From positions 583,970 to 647,969 of the forward strand of contig NZ_LT964679.1 of assembly GCF_900240215.1 (NCBI RefSeq): a DNA stretch of 64,000 nt, in the 5' to 3' direction. The notes below the pieces were generated by a model. It was not told where the DNA came from. It was given only the letters and a program-made list of their open reading frames with translations, and made no database searches. The stretch's first letter is position 1. Each line of letters starts with the position of its first letter. Below are positions 25,508 through 32,793 of the stretch, in pieces. The stretch is from Raoultibacter timonensis (GTDB lineage Bacteria > Actinomycetota > Coriobacteriia > Coriobacteriales > Eggerthellaceae). The translations under genes were made by a program, and so were the position numbers.

Positions 25508-26113
25508 TTAGGGAAGAATCATGTCTGCATCATCATTCAAGAAGCCATCTTCAAGCAGCTCGCGGCGCGTTCTCGTTCGACTAAGAGTGTGTAAATCCTT
25601 TACGCATTGCGCCATAGGGTCCCTATCGTCCTGCAATGCGATTTCTCCAAAGACCGGAAGATCGCTCGTCGCTCGTACAACGGCTTTGAGGTAGCGCTCC
25701 GGCACGTTGGCTCGCAATGCGTCTGCATATGCGCTCATCGTGGCGTAGAACATGATGTTTTCGGGTCTCTCAGAAGCATGCATAGCGCCGTCCAGGCCCT
25801 GCAAGGTTCTCTGCTCTTTCACGATACTCAGGGCAAGCCGGAGGTCGTCAGCGTCCACAGCCTTTCCATACAGGGCTTCTAGGCGTGCCTCGGCGAGCGC
25901 ATAGCTGGCCTTGCGGTCACGGGAGCAGTCGGCCTGGATGCGCTCGCGTGCTTTTGCTATGTAGCGGTCTACCTGCGCGTCGCTCACGTCCCACCGCGCC
26001 GTTTCCCGCGCATATTCGCATATACGGGCGCGGCTCCACCCATCCACGAGCAGTTCGGCCACCTTGGCCGTCCGTACTTCAACCGTTGCCGCCGTAGACT
26101 TCTTACCGCTCAT
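25508..26113 (-). CDS. HTH protein resembling phage terminase small subunits
   Basis: 201 residues from ATG 26113, chosen because AAGGAG lies 9 bases upstream (an earlier ATG at 26143 lacks one). The N-terminal part (VAELLVDGWSRARICEYARE, then DAQVDRYIAKARERIQ) looks like the helix-turn-helix plus helix of terminase small subunits and related phage proteins; a following ASYALAEARLEALYGKA segment fits the same group. The C-terminus is unassigned. It may bind DNA to recruit packaging by a helper phage or may simply be a regulator; no terminase large subunit is present. Separated from the HEPN gene by 26 bases, so the two form an operon. Confidence 0.6.
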   Translation of the reverse strand: MSGKKSTAATVEVRTAKVAELLVDGWSRARICEYARETARWDVSDAQVDRYIAKARERIQADCSRDRKASYALAEARLEALYGKAVDADDLRLALSIVKEQRTLQGLDGAMHASERPENIMFYATMSAYADALRANVPERYLKAVVRATSDLPVFGEIALQDDRDPMAQCVKDLHTLSRTRTRRELLEDGFLNDDADMILP

Positions 26114-26139
26114 TCGGTATCTCCTTCGTTCTTTGCGAA

Positions 26140-27414
26140 TCAAAGATACCGTTTTCGTTTCGCTTTCGCTACGCTGGCTGGTTGACCGTCAATCCAAAGG
26201 TCCTCCTGGATGTCCAAGATGCGCCACTCGCAATTCGGAGCGGGCAAGTTTCTCGGTGTTGATTGACCGCCCTCGTCTTCGTACCAAAAAATGAAAGTCT
26301 TGTACTCTTTAGCTTCAGATTCATATACGAGTTCCACCCCAACATTAGCGACGGCAGCAGCCCTATTGTGCACTTCAACGATTCGGTACGATGACAGCCG
26401 CCTGTTCCCGAATTCTTGTCGAACAGTACCAGGGGCCTTCGAAACACTCTTGCAGAAATACGGCGACATTCTCCCATAGTTACCCTCCTTCCAGTATTCG
26501 AGGAATTCCAGAAGCCTCTCTTCCGGCGAATGGATGGCCACCGTGGAAGGGTCTTCGTTGATGCTGTCGATATACGCTTTTTCCGCGTGGCTATCTTTGA
26601 AAGAAAGCGACGCCGAAATGCTGGGGTAATGTTTGGCTCGGATATCCTCGTTCTGCGCTACGACTTCAGCGACTGACTCCGGCTCCCTTTTTGCCTTTCT
26701 CGTATTCTCCGTTTCCTTGTTTGCCGCCCAGTCGGACACTACAAATAGGAAACACCAGCATTTTGCGGCAACCGTGCTATTCGCATACCCAAGGTCTCTG
26801 CCGTGAAGTATTCCATGCCTATACGGCATGTCTATCGGCTCCGTCCTCGTTTTGTTTCTTGCTCTGCAATATATGTCTCGCACTTGCTCTAGCGCCCCAT
26901 CGACATTCGTAATACTTCCCCAGCAGTCTAAATCGGCGGTTTCGGAATGAAACCCCCTCCCAACGGTATCGTTCACTATCCCGTCAATGAGGGTTACGAG
27001 ATTAAGAATGACCGCATGGTATCGGCTCTCATCATAATCATCATAAGCAAGGTCAAGCAATTCCATCCTGCGCCGCCCAGCGTTTGACCTACGAAGAAAC
27101 GGCCTATGCCCTCTTACCTTGTCGGGAGAATAGTATGAAAGTATGACCCGCTCTGCTTCTTCCATGCCGTCACGGTCGTATGCGGCAACCGCCTGGGCTT
27201 GATGCGTGGGGTCGAGCGAATCGTATACCACCCAGCCTTTTGCGGCGAACAAATCGTTGTAAAGCTGGGCGTTTTTAATTAGCTTCTCAAGCTCAGCTTT
27301 CGTAGCTTTCAGCTCTGCCTTTTGGTCTTCGTCGGCTCGGTGCCAATAGTTTTTCTCTATGTCTTCCACCATTCGAAGCGTGCTTCTCACAGATGGTATT
27401 TCTTCAAATCCCAT
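26140..27414 (-). CDS. HEPN-motif protein with C-terminal NTF2-like domain (candidate RNase effector)
   Basis: 424 residues. Helical N-terminal half; at residues 197-208 the sequence PYRHGILHGRDL contains R199-H-x3-H204, matching the R-polar-x3/4-H motif of HEPN ribonucleases and several abortive-infection proteins. The preceding helices (YHAVILNLVTLIDGIVNDTV) fit a HEPN bundle. Residues about 290-410 (LLEFLEYWKEGNYGRMSPYF onward, then beta strands) look like an NTF2-like fold. I know no named family with this pairing. SD GAGGGAG is 4 bases before the ATG; a perfect 20-bp palindrome covers its promoter region, and a structured RNA candidate lies just beyond. Effector of a defence or toxin-antitoxin system is inference. 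Confidence 0.65.
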   Translation of the reverse strand: MGFEEIPSVRSTLRMVEDIEKNYWHRADEDQKAELKATKAELEKLIKNAQLYNDLFAAKGWVVYDSLDPTHQAQAVAAYDRDGMEEAERVILSYYSPDKVRGHRPFLRRSNAGRRRMELLDLAYDDYDESRYHAVILNLVTLIDGIVNDTVGRGFHSETADLDCWGSITNVDGALEQVRDIYCRARNKTRTEPIDMPYRHGILHGRDLGYANSTVAAKCWCFLFVVSDWAANKETENTRKAKREPESVAEVVAQNEDIRAKHYPSISASLSFKDSHAEKAYIDSINEDPSTVAIHSPEERLLEFLEYWKEGNYGRMSPYFCKSVSKAPGTVRQEFGNRRLSSYRIVEVHNRAAAVANVGVELVYESEAKEYKTFIFWYEDEGGQSTPRNLPAPNCEWRILDIQEDLWIDGQPASVAKAKRKRYL

Positions 27415-27425
27415 ACGCTCCCTCT

Positions 27426-27445
27426 TCCTAAATAATTATTTAGGA
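27426..27445. promoter_or_regulatory. 20-bp perfect palindrome upstream of the HEPN gene
   Basis: TCCTAAATAATTATTTAGGA is a perfect palindrome 12 bases upstream of the HEPN start codon. Its A+T-rich centre can serve as a -10 and the whole as an operator. Confidence 0.65.
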
Positions 27446-27490
27446 TAGAACAATTTGCTATTGGGTGCGAGCATCGGTACAATTCATAAT

Positions 27491-27646
27491 CGCCAAACCA
27501 CAAGACGGAACGTGCTTCGCGCGGGCCAACATAGACTCACCTAAACCGCAGCTACGCGGTTGATTTCGAGGGTTCAGCATCTTGAAGAAGGGCATCTGCC
27601 CCAACAGGATGCTATCTCTCTATGAGGTGAGTCTTGTGGTTTGGCG
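27491..27646. ncRNA. Strongly structured candidate RNA in the divergent HEPN/nuclease intergenic region
   Basis: A 16-bp perfect long-range stem (CGCCAAACCACAAGAC 27491-27506 with GTCTTGTGGTTTGGCG 27631-27646) continues into TCACCT 27537-27542 pairing with AGGTGA 27625-27630. Inside are hairpins CGTG/CGCG (27511-27523), AACCGC/GCGGTT (27544-27561), AGCATC/GATGCT (27576-27581 / 27608-27613) and, nested in that, GGGC/GCCC (27590-27593 / 27598-27601). No protein frame fills the space. It could be transcribed on either strand: it lies upstream of both the leftward HEPN gene and the rightward nuclease gene. It does not match tRNA, tmRNA, SRP, RNase P or a T-box that I can recognise. A DNA element such as a recombination site or MITE remains possible. 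Confidence 0.55.
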
Positions 27647-27758
27647 ACCAGGGGTGGATGCTCTTCCTCTTGCAGGTCGCCTTGCGATTCTCGCGAATCA
27701 TCCTCCCTACACATGTGCCCGCTTTTGTTGAAAAGCTGGCCCCGATGAAGGAGGATGC

Positions 27759-28403
27759 ATGGCAAATAAAATCAAGTACCCCGTCATACGGTGCACGCCG
27801 AAGACCGGCGGCGAACCCATCCTGTGCGAGGGCAGGAAGATTGCGTGCGTGCAAGACTACTGGCGTTGGGCGCACTCCGAGCTGAACAGCAACGCCGAGC
27901 GCGGCAAGTTCGCGGAGTACCTCGTGAGCCTCGCGCTCGGATGCGCGGGCGGCACCAGCGAGGAGTGGGGGGCCTACGACATACTGTGGGAGGCCGAGCG
28001 GGTCAAGGTGGAGGTGAAGACCTCCGCGTACATTCAAGTATGGGGGCAGAAAGCGCTCTCCATCCCCTCGTTCAGCACGCGCCCGTCGCGCGCATGGAAC
28101 CCGGAAGACAACACCTATGAAGAAGCGGTGCGCCGTCAGGCCGACGTGTACGTGTTCGCCCTTGAGAACTGCACCATTCAGGACATGGTGAACCCCAACC
28201 CGCTCGACCTATCGCAATGGGAGTTCTACGTGCTGCCGACCTCGAAGCTGAACGAACGCGGCGCGCAGGCGAACATCAAGCTCCCCCAGCTCGCCGCCCT
28301 AGGCGCACGCAAGGTCATCGAGCTGGAAGACCTTCCCATTGCCGTGAGAGAGGCCGCGCAGGAGAACGCGAAGAACGCCCAGCCGAGCGAAGGGAGCCTG
28401 TGA
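27759..28403 (+). CDS. PD-(D/E)XK nuclease-like protein
   Basis: 214 residues. ERGKFAEYLVSLALG (about 47-61) followed by WGAYDILWEAERVKVEVKTS gives Asp74, Glu85 and Lys87, spaced D-x10-E-x-K, with an upstream Glu in the FAEYLV helix: the restriction-endonuclease core. The hydrophobic strands around VKVEVKTSAYIQVWG fit. It resembles stand-alone proteins often found beside restriction or defence genes, but no methyltransferase accompanies it. GGAGG precedes the ATG. It is G+C rich, unlike the left part of the island, and its stop overlaps the next start (TGATG). Cleavage activity is inferred only from the motif. Confidence 0.7.
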   Translation: MANKIKYPVIRCTPKTGGEPILCEGRKIACVQDYWRWAHSELNSNAERGKFAEYLVSLALGCAGGTSEEWGAYDILWEAERVKVEVKTSAYIQVWGQKALSIPSFSTRPSRAWNPEDNTYEEAVRRQADVYVFALENCTIQDMVNPNPLDLSQWEFYVLPTSKLNERGAQANIKLPQLAALGARKVIELEDLPIAVREAAQENAKNAQPSEGSL

Positions 28404-28621
28404 TGTATACGTACAAAGGGAAGACCGACCCCGGCACCCGCGCCATCGTCTTCGAGGACGGCATGCGGGAAGTCTACGCGACCGTCTCCGGGTGGTCGGG
28501 CTGCGGCAGCGACATTGCGTCGGTGTCCATAGACGGCACCGTGGCGACCGTGGAGCTGACCGGCGGCATCCGCAAGCGCTTCGAGCTGGACACGGGCACC
28601 AACACCGCCCGCGAACTGTAA
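28403..28621 (+). CDS. Small beta-rich protein coupled to the nuclease gene
   Basis: 72 residues, MYTYKGKTDPGTRAIVFEDG onward, predicted to be beta strands with a Gly-rich loop (SGWSGCGSDIASVS). The start codon overlaps the nuclease stop by one base, and AAGGGAG lies 9 bases upstream, implying coupled translation and a functional link, for example an immunity or accessory factor. I do not recognise a family. Confidence 0.65.
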   Translation: MYTYKGKTDPGTRAIVFEDGMREVYATVSGWSGCGSDIASVSIDGTVATVELTGGIRKRFELDTGTNTAREL

Positions 28622-28630
28622 GGAACAGCT

Positions 28631-29707
28631 ATGAAACTCAGAACCGAAAGCAAGGGGATGCCGCTTCTCGGCGCTAAGGCATCGGCCTTGGTCGCGTCGT
28701 GCATGCTGGCCTGCGTGCTGGGAGGATGCGCGGCAGAGGAGAGCGTGCCGCAGGAAAGCGTGGAACAGGCGCTGCTTGCAGCTGCCGACAACGGGGAGTT
28801 CGCAGCCGCCGACTACGTGGAAGCGTCGGCCTACCGCCTCGAAAGCTGCGAGGTCGCCGGGCAGGAGCGGAACGAGGACGGGGCAACCGCCGTGACTGCC
28901 CGCGCCGTCCTGGCGAACGACAGCTTCAACGTAGAAGCGCAGACCGTGCTCGATTTCGCCAAAGAGGGCGACCGTTGGGTTCTGGCCGGGTCCGACTTCG
29001 CAGGAACGAAGGTCAAGGCCATCAAGGGCGTTGACTACCTCGTAGGGCCAGCAGACCAGGCGAGCCTGTCGGGGGACTCCTCGGGAGCCGAGAACAAGGA
29101 GCCGCTGTCGGGTTATTCGGGAGCGGAAGCAGCTTTCGACGAGACGGCCCAAACCTGCACCGTGACGCTTCCCGTCGCTCAGGACGGGGGCAACTGGTTC
29201 GTGCGCCCTGCGAACAGCGCTTCCATCAAGTTCGTGTTCGACGGCAGGAAATGGGCGAACGCGGGCACGGAGAGCGCGAGCGACTTCACGTCAGACTACC
29301 TCGGGCAGACCTTCACCGACGGCCCCTGCTCCGTTACGCTCGTCAACGTGACGGAGAGCGTCATACAAGTGGAGTTCGCATGGTCGGGAGAGAAGTACGA
29401 GCAAGACCCCGATAGCGAGTACACGTACCTTCCGGGCACATACGCTGGCCTTGCGGGTCAGGGAGCCATAGCCGTGCCCTTCGAGGCATCGGCCACCTAC
29501 TCGGGCGAGTACAGCCTTGGGGATTCAACGGCGGTGAACAAGTACAGCCAGCAGTCGGGCAAGGGCTTCGTCTTGACGCGGGATTCAGGATTCGAGGACA
29601 CCGACACGCCGTCAGAGTTCGAGTGCCGTTTCACCGCAGACAAGTCTTTGAGCATGACGTGGAGTTTTCAGGATACGACGCATCAAGCAACGTTCAGGCT
29701 CGTCTAA
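28631..29707 (+). CDS. Secreted lipoprotein of unknown function in the island
   Basis: 358 residues. The N-terminus has a signal sequence (ALVASCMLACVLGGC) ending in the lipobox LGGC, so it should be anchored on the outer face of the membrane. A DUF4878/NTF2-like region (VEQALLAAADNGEFAAADYV then EASAYRLESCEV) is followed by a beta-rich domain (about 150-358) of extracellular type without recognised motif. It is the last gene of the rightward group and ends near a hairpin terminator. Its presence on the island suggests surface exclusion or another fitness function, but that is speculation. Confidence 0.75.
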   Translation: MKLRTESKGMPLLGAKASALVASCMLACVLGGCAAEESVPQESVEQALLAAADNGEFAAADYVEASAYRLESCEVAGQERNEDGATAVTARAVLANDSFNVEAQTVLDFAKEGDRWVLAGSDFAGTKVKAIKGVDYLVGPADQASLSGDSSGAENKEPLSGYSGAEAAFDETAQTCTVTLPVAQDGGNWFVRPANSASIKFVFDGRKWANAGTESASDFTSDYLGQTFTDGPCSVTLVNVTESVIQVEFAWSGEKYEQDPDSEYTYLPGTYAGLAGQGAIAVPFEASATYSGEYSLGDSTAVNKYSQQSGKGFVLTRDSGFEDTDTPSEFECRFTADKSLSMTWSFQDTTHQATFRLV

Positions 29708-29747
29708 CTAGTTGAGCCTAACAAGCTCGACCCCTTGGTAGGCTATA

Positions 29748-29782
29748 AAGGAGGGCTGGCCTGTTTATGGTCCGCCCTCCTT
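29748..29782 (+). terminator. Hairpin after the island lipoprotein gene
   Basis: AAGGAGGGC (29748-29756) pairs perfectly with GCCCTCCTT (29774-29782). Only a weak T-rich tail follows, so termination may be partial. The next 267 bases up to the attR core hold no gene that I can see. Confidence 0.55.
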
Positions 29783-30049
29783 ACGTTCTGATTCTTGTGT
29801 CATGTATTGACCAGAAGTTCCATGCGAAGTGAAACTCATCTTCTTGAATACAGCTATCGTCTTCTGGAAGAGCATCCTGACCGCATTGCCCTATCTAGTA
29901 CCCACCTCCGTTCCATTCGGTACTGGTAAGGACATCATTTTTTAAACAACAGCTTTCACCTGCGGGAACACAATTTTTCTCTGACTGTTTAATATCTCAT
30001 ACAGCTCATTTAGCTCGATAGCTATAGAGTTCCAAGCTAGAATACGGTG

Positions 30050-30057
30050 CTCCACCA
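30050..30057 (+). repeat. attR core, right direct repeat of the ssrA insertion
   Basis: CTCCACCA repeats the ssrA 3' end (22822-22829). Beyond it resumes the chromosome, starting with the stranded ssrA terminator. Confidence 0.7.
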
Positions 30058-30065
30058 ATTTCCTC

Positions 30066-30112
30066 AGCCGTTCGATCTGTGTAAAGCTGCAGATCGAACG
30101 GCTTTTTCTTTT
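30066..30112 (+). terminator. Original ssrA terminator, displaced by the island
   Basis: AGCCGTTCGATCTG (30066-30079) and CAGATCGAACGGCT (30090-30103) form a perfect 14-bp stem followed by TTTTCTTTT. No gene immediately precedes it apart from the island end, which fits a terminator once directly behind ssrA. Confidence 0.85.
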
Positions 30113-30208
30113 ACCGATATCCTTTGATTGGAGTCCTTCGGTTGTCTCGATGCGCCGCTCATCGGATAAACCGGACGACGCGCTTTAGACAGGCGACGAT
30201 GCTCTATA

Positions 30209-30676
30209 GTGGTTATAAAAGGGAATGCATTCTATTTCGACGAGGGAGCTGTCATCTACTATCTCGGCATCGTAGGATCGGTGATCTTATTCGTCATAAC
30301 CGGATTCCACGTGTACTGGCTTTTCGGCGGAAAAGCCGGAACGGATCGCTACATCCAAGCCGACAGAAACGGCGATAGGATCAAAATCTCAAAACCCGTC
30401 ATCCTTGCGACGGCGTTGGTGTTCTTTGCCGCCGCCGTGCTTCCCCTTGCGGCATTGGGAATCGTCGAGATTCCTCTTCCTCGTCCGTTGGTCGACATCG
30501 GTCTGGTTTTCGGGATCACCGCGTTCTCCCTCCGCGGCCTGGCGGGCGCGGTTTGGTCGGTTACGCGGCGCAAGCCGAGGGATATATTCCATCGCTGGAA
30601 CCTTATCCTGTACACGCCCATCTGCATCGTGCTCGCCGTTTCATATTGTGCATGCTACGCAGTGCTTAATTTCTGA
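30209..30676 (+). CDS. DUF3995-like four-helix membrane protein
   Basis: 155 residues with four hydrophobic helices (about 14-38, 62-84, 92-112, 130-152). FHVYWLFGGKAGTDRYIQAD and RNGDRIKISKPVILATALVF match the DUF3995 pattern of small integral membrane proteins of unknown role. The annotated start is GTG 30209, which overlaps a TATAGT -10-like hexamer and has no ribosome site, so the true start is uncertain. It lies just past the ssrA terminator, i.e. it was ssrA's downstream neighbour before the insertion. Confidence 0.7.
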   Translation: MVIKGNAFYFDEGAVIYYLGIVGSVILFVITGFHVYWLFGGKAGTDRYIQADRNGDRIKISKPVILATALVFFAAAVLPLAALGIVEIPLPRPLVDIGLVFGITAFSLRGLAGAVWSVTRRKPRDIFHRWNLILYTPICIVLAVSYCACYAVLNF

Positions 30677-30761
30677 AAGCGCGCATCTCGCATTCAAGCG
30701 ATAAAAATCGCAGGTCATCGCGACGACACGAATCGTGTCTTGCGCTATTGGCGCGCTCGGG

Positions 30762-30776
30762 CATAATGGGCGCATG
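30762..30776 (+). promoter_or_regulatory. -10 box directly before the XRE membrane regulator (leaderless candidate)
   Basis: CATAAT (30762-30767) ends 6 bases before ATG 30774, and no ribosome site is visible, so the transcript probably begins at or next to the start codon. Confidence 0.45.
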
Positions 30777-31400
30777 GAAAAGCGAAAGAAATTCAGCGAA
30801 ACGTTGCAAAGCTTGAGAAGGAGAAGTGGGCTCACGCAGGAGCGGCTTGCCGAAAAGCTCTATGTGTCGAGAACCGCCGTTTCGAAATGGGAGACGGGCG
30901 GGGGATACCCTGGGCTCGATACGCTTGTGGATATTGCTGCGCTGTTCGACGTTTCGGTTGACGAACTGCTTTCGGGGGCGGAGATAGTCGACATCGCCGA
31001 AAGCGAGTCGCGCGAGCGTGCTGCCGGCATGTTCGGCATCGTTGCCGGCGCACTCGATCTCGCCGCCGGTCTGCTGTTCGTGCTTCCTCTCTTCGGCGTT
31101 GAGCGGGCTGGCATGGTCCAAACCGTTTCGCTCGTCGAGTACTGCGGCATAACGCAATTCGGTTATTCGTTCGTCTGCGTTGTCTTGCCGCTCGTTATTG
31201 CGGGTGCGGCGGAGATCGTCGCTCGGTTGCTTGCCGGAAATCGCTTGGCAAACGGAATGCTCGTCGTATCGGCAGCCATCCATGTGCTCGCCGTCCTGCT
31301 GCTTGCGGCAGCGCGGCAGCCGTATGCGACGGCTCTGCTGTTCGTGCTGTTCGTGGCGAAGGCTGCGATTGCCCTGTACACGGTAAGGCGCCTGCGCTGA
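30774..31400 (+). CDS. XRE-family regulator with C-terminal membrane domain
   Basis: 208 residues. An XRE helix-turn-helix occupies residues 1-65 (LQSLRRRSGLTQERLAEKLY, then SRTAVSKWETGGGYPGLDTL and DIAALFDVSVDELLSG). About four transmembrane helices follow (residues 85-205). The DNA-binding domain should sit in the cytoplasm tethered to the membrane, an arrangement common in Firmicutes and Actinobacteria with unknown signals. The start is ATG 30774; the -10 box is so close that the mRNA may be leaderless. It is 38 bases before the PAP2 gene and may be in one transcript with it. Confidence 0.85.
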   Translation: MEKRKKFSETLQSLRRRSGLTQERLAEKLYVSRTAVSKWETGGGYPGLDTLVDIAALFDVSVDELLSGAEIVDIAESESRERAAGMFGIVAGALDLAAGLLFVLPLFGVERAGMVQTVSLVEYCGITQFGYSFVCVVLPLVIAGAAEIVARLLAGNRLANGMLVVSAAIHVLAVLLLAAARQPYATALLFVLFVAKAAIALYTVRRLR

Positions 31401-31438
31401 TCGCGGTCGCCTTGCCCGCAAACGGAAGGAATCGATGT

Positions 31439-32113
31439 ATGGAACTTACGATGGCGGCCGAATGGCTCAATACGGCGTTTGCGGGCTACGATCTTGCGAT
31501 CTTGTCGGCCCTGCACGAACTGGCGGTGCTCGCGGGCTGGTTTTTCACCCCGGCGTTCGTTTTCATCAGCCTGTTTGCTGAAAACGGCATCGGTCTTATT
31601 CTGCTTTCCCTCGTACTTATGCTGTTCAGGAAAACGCGTCGAGCGGGGATCTGCATGTTCGTGGCCATTCTCGTCGGCGCGCTCATTACGAACGTGCTGG
31701 TGAAGAACTTCGTCGCCCGTCCGCGTCCCTTCGCCGACGAGGCCGGTCTATTCCATGCATGGTGGGTCTTCACCGGGGCGACCGAGGAATCGAGCTTTTC
31801 GTTCCCCTCGGGGCATACGACTGCGACGATGGCGGCGATGTTCGCCCTGTTCCTCAGTTTGAAAACCCGGGCGCGGTGGCTGTGCTTCGTTCCCGTCGTG
31901 CTCATGGGCCTGTCGCGCAATTACCTTATGGTCCATTACCCCTCCGATATCCTCGGGGGAATCCTTGCGGGGGCGCTTGGGGCGCTCGTCTCGTACTTTC
32001 TCGTGCGGGCGTTGTATCGCCGCCTCGGCTACCATGCTGATTCTCGCTTGGCTCGGCTGGTGGCGGGCTTTGACGTCCGCGACGTATTTGTCCGCAAGGA
32101 GTCTCTTCGCTAA
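31439..32113 (+). CDS. PAP2-superfamily membrane phosphatase
   Basis: 224 residues with about six helices. The three phosphatase motifs are complete: KNFVARPRP (KX6RP), PSGH in SFSFPSGHTT, and SRNYLMVHYPSDILGG (SR-x5-H-x3-D). Such enzymes dephosphorylate undecaprenyl pyrophosphate or phosphatidate at the outer membrane face, recycling the lipid carrier for cell-wall synthesis or altering lipids. GGAAGGA lies 9 bases before ATG 31439. Which lipid is used cannot be told from sequence. Confidence 0.9.
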   Translation: MELTMAAEWLNTAFAGYDLAILSALHELAVLAGWFFTPAFVFISLFAENGIGLILLSLVLMLFRKTRRAGICMFVAILVGALITNVLVKNFVARPRPFADEAGLFHAWWVFTGATEESSFSFPSGHTTATMAAMFALFLSLKTRARWLCFVPVVLMGLSRNYLMVHYPSDILGGILAGALGALVSYFLVRALYRRLGYHADSRLARLVAGFDVRDVFVRKESLR

Positions 32114-32221
32114 CGGGTTCAAAACGGTTTTCTCCTGCTGATCCGCCGATGCTATCCTTGCATTCGGAAAGCGGTGCCGCGCACGGTCTGCCGCAATGCG
32201 AAACTCGGACAAGGAGTCGGT

Positions 32222-32773
32222 ATGAAACGGTTCGTCGAAGCGGTCTCATCGAGCATCGTCGTGCAGGCGGTGCTCGCGATACTGTTCGGATTGCTCTTGG
32301 CCGTATGGCCGCAGGCGACCACGGTAACGGTCGTGTACCTGTTTGCGGCATACCTTGCCATTACCGGGGCGGCGTCGCTCGTATCGTACGCCCGGCATCG
32401 CAGCGATCGCCCCGGGTATCAGGGAGCTCTTGCGACGGGTATCTTCCTGCTGATCCTCGCTTTGATCGTGTTCGTGTTCCCTGAGGCCGTTGCCGGCTTC
32501 TTCTCGCTTCTGCTCGGTATCTTGCTTGCGATGAGCGGCATCGTGAACGCCGTCCGCTCGTTCGAGCTTCGGCGGTTCGGCGGCGGATCGTGGCTGGGGA
32601 TGCTCATCGTGAGCATCGCTGTGGCGATCGGCGGCGTGGTCGTGATCGTCAACCCCTTCGACACGACGGTTACCTTCGTGCTCGTGCTCGGGTTGCTCCT
32701 CATCGCGAAGGGGGTCATCGACCTTGTGATCGTGGGGCTTACCTCGAGCAAGGAGAAAGCGCAATACCGCTGA
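32222..32773 (+). CDS. HdeD/DUF308-family membrane protein
   Basis: 183 residues forming six hydrophobic helices arranged as three pairs, with the family pattern of ...GLLLAVWPQATTVTVVYLFA, LALIVFVFPEAVAGFFSLLL and GGVVVIVNPFDTTVTFVLVL: each pair carries a Pro-containing turn after a helix. HdeD in E. coli is linked to acid resistance; most DUF308 proteins have no known function. AAGGAGTCGG precedes ATG 32222. The copper ATPase gene begins 20 bases downstream, probably in the same transcript. Confidence 0.85.
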   Translation: MKRFVEAVSSSIVVQAVLAILFGLLLAVWPQATTVTVVYLFAAYLAITGAASLVSYARHRSDRPGYQGALATGIFLLILALIVFVFPEAVAGFFSLLLGILLAMSGIVNAVRSFELRRFGGGSWLGMLIVSIAVAIGGVVVIVNPFDTTVTFVLVLGLLLIAKGVIDLVIVGLTSSKEKAQYR

Positions 32774-32793
32774 CGGGCGGGGTGCGCGGGCGT

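Larger units (their letters stand above)
22830..30057. mobile_element. Integrated genomic element at ssrA 3' end, about 7.2 kb, serine-recombinase type
   Basis: Boundaries come from the direct repeat CTCCACCA at the ssrA 3' end and at 30050-30057, and from an intact T-tailed hairpin at 30066-30112 that looks like the original ssrA terminator stranded beyond the insert. A large serine recombinase reads inward from the left end. Cargo: a small helical protein, MerR-like regulator, terminase-small-like protein, HEPN-motif protein, structured RNA candidate, PD-(D/E)XK protein, small protein and lipoprotein. There are no conjugation, replication or capsid genes, so it is a satellite-like or mobilisable island rather than a complete phage. 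The left two thirds are clearly richer in A+T than the host, while 27.75-29.7 kb is G+C rich, so the element is a mosaic. Confidence 0.82.

Noticed and set aside
27491-27646. Retron msr-msd or integron attC site
   Set aside because: No reverse transcriptase or tyrosine integrase is present, and the attC core consensus is not met; the arms are too long and perfect.
22830-30057. Complete prophage
   Set aside because: No capsid, portal, tail, lysis or large-terminase genes; only a terminase-small-like protein.
32590-32793. Extension of the copper ATPase into the DUF308 gene
   Set aside because: The extension is out of frame with DUF308 and Arg-rich; the ATPase starts at 32794.
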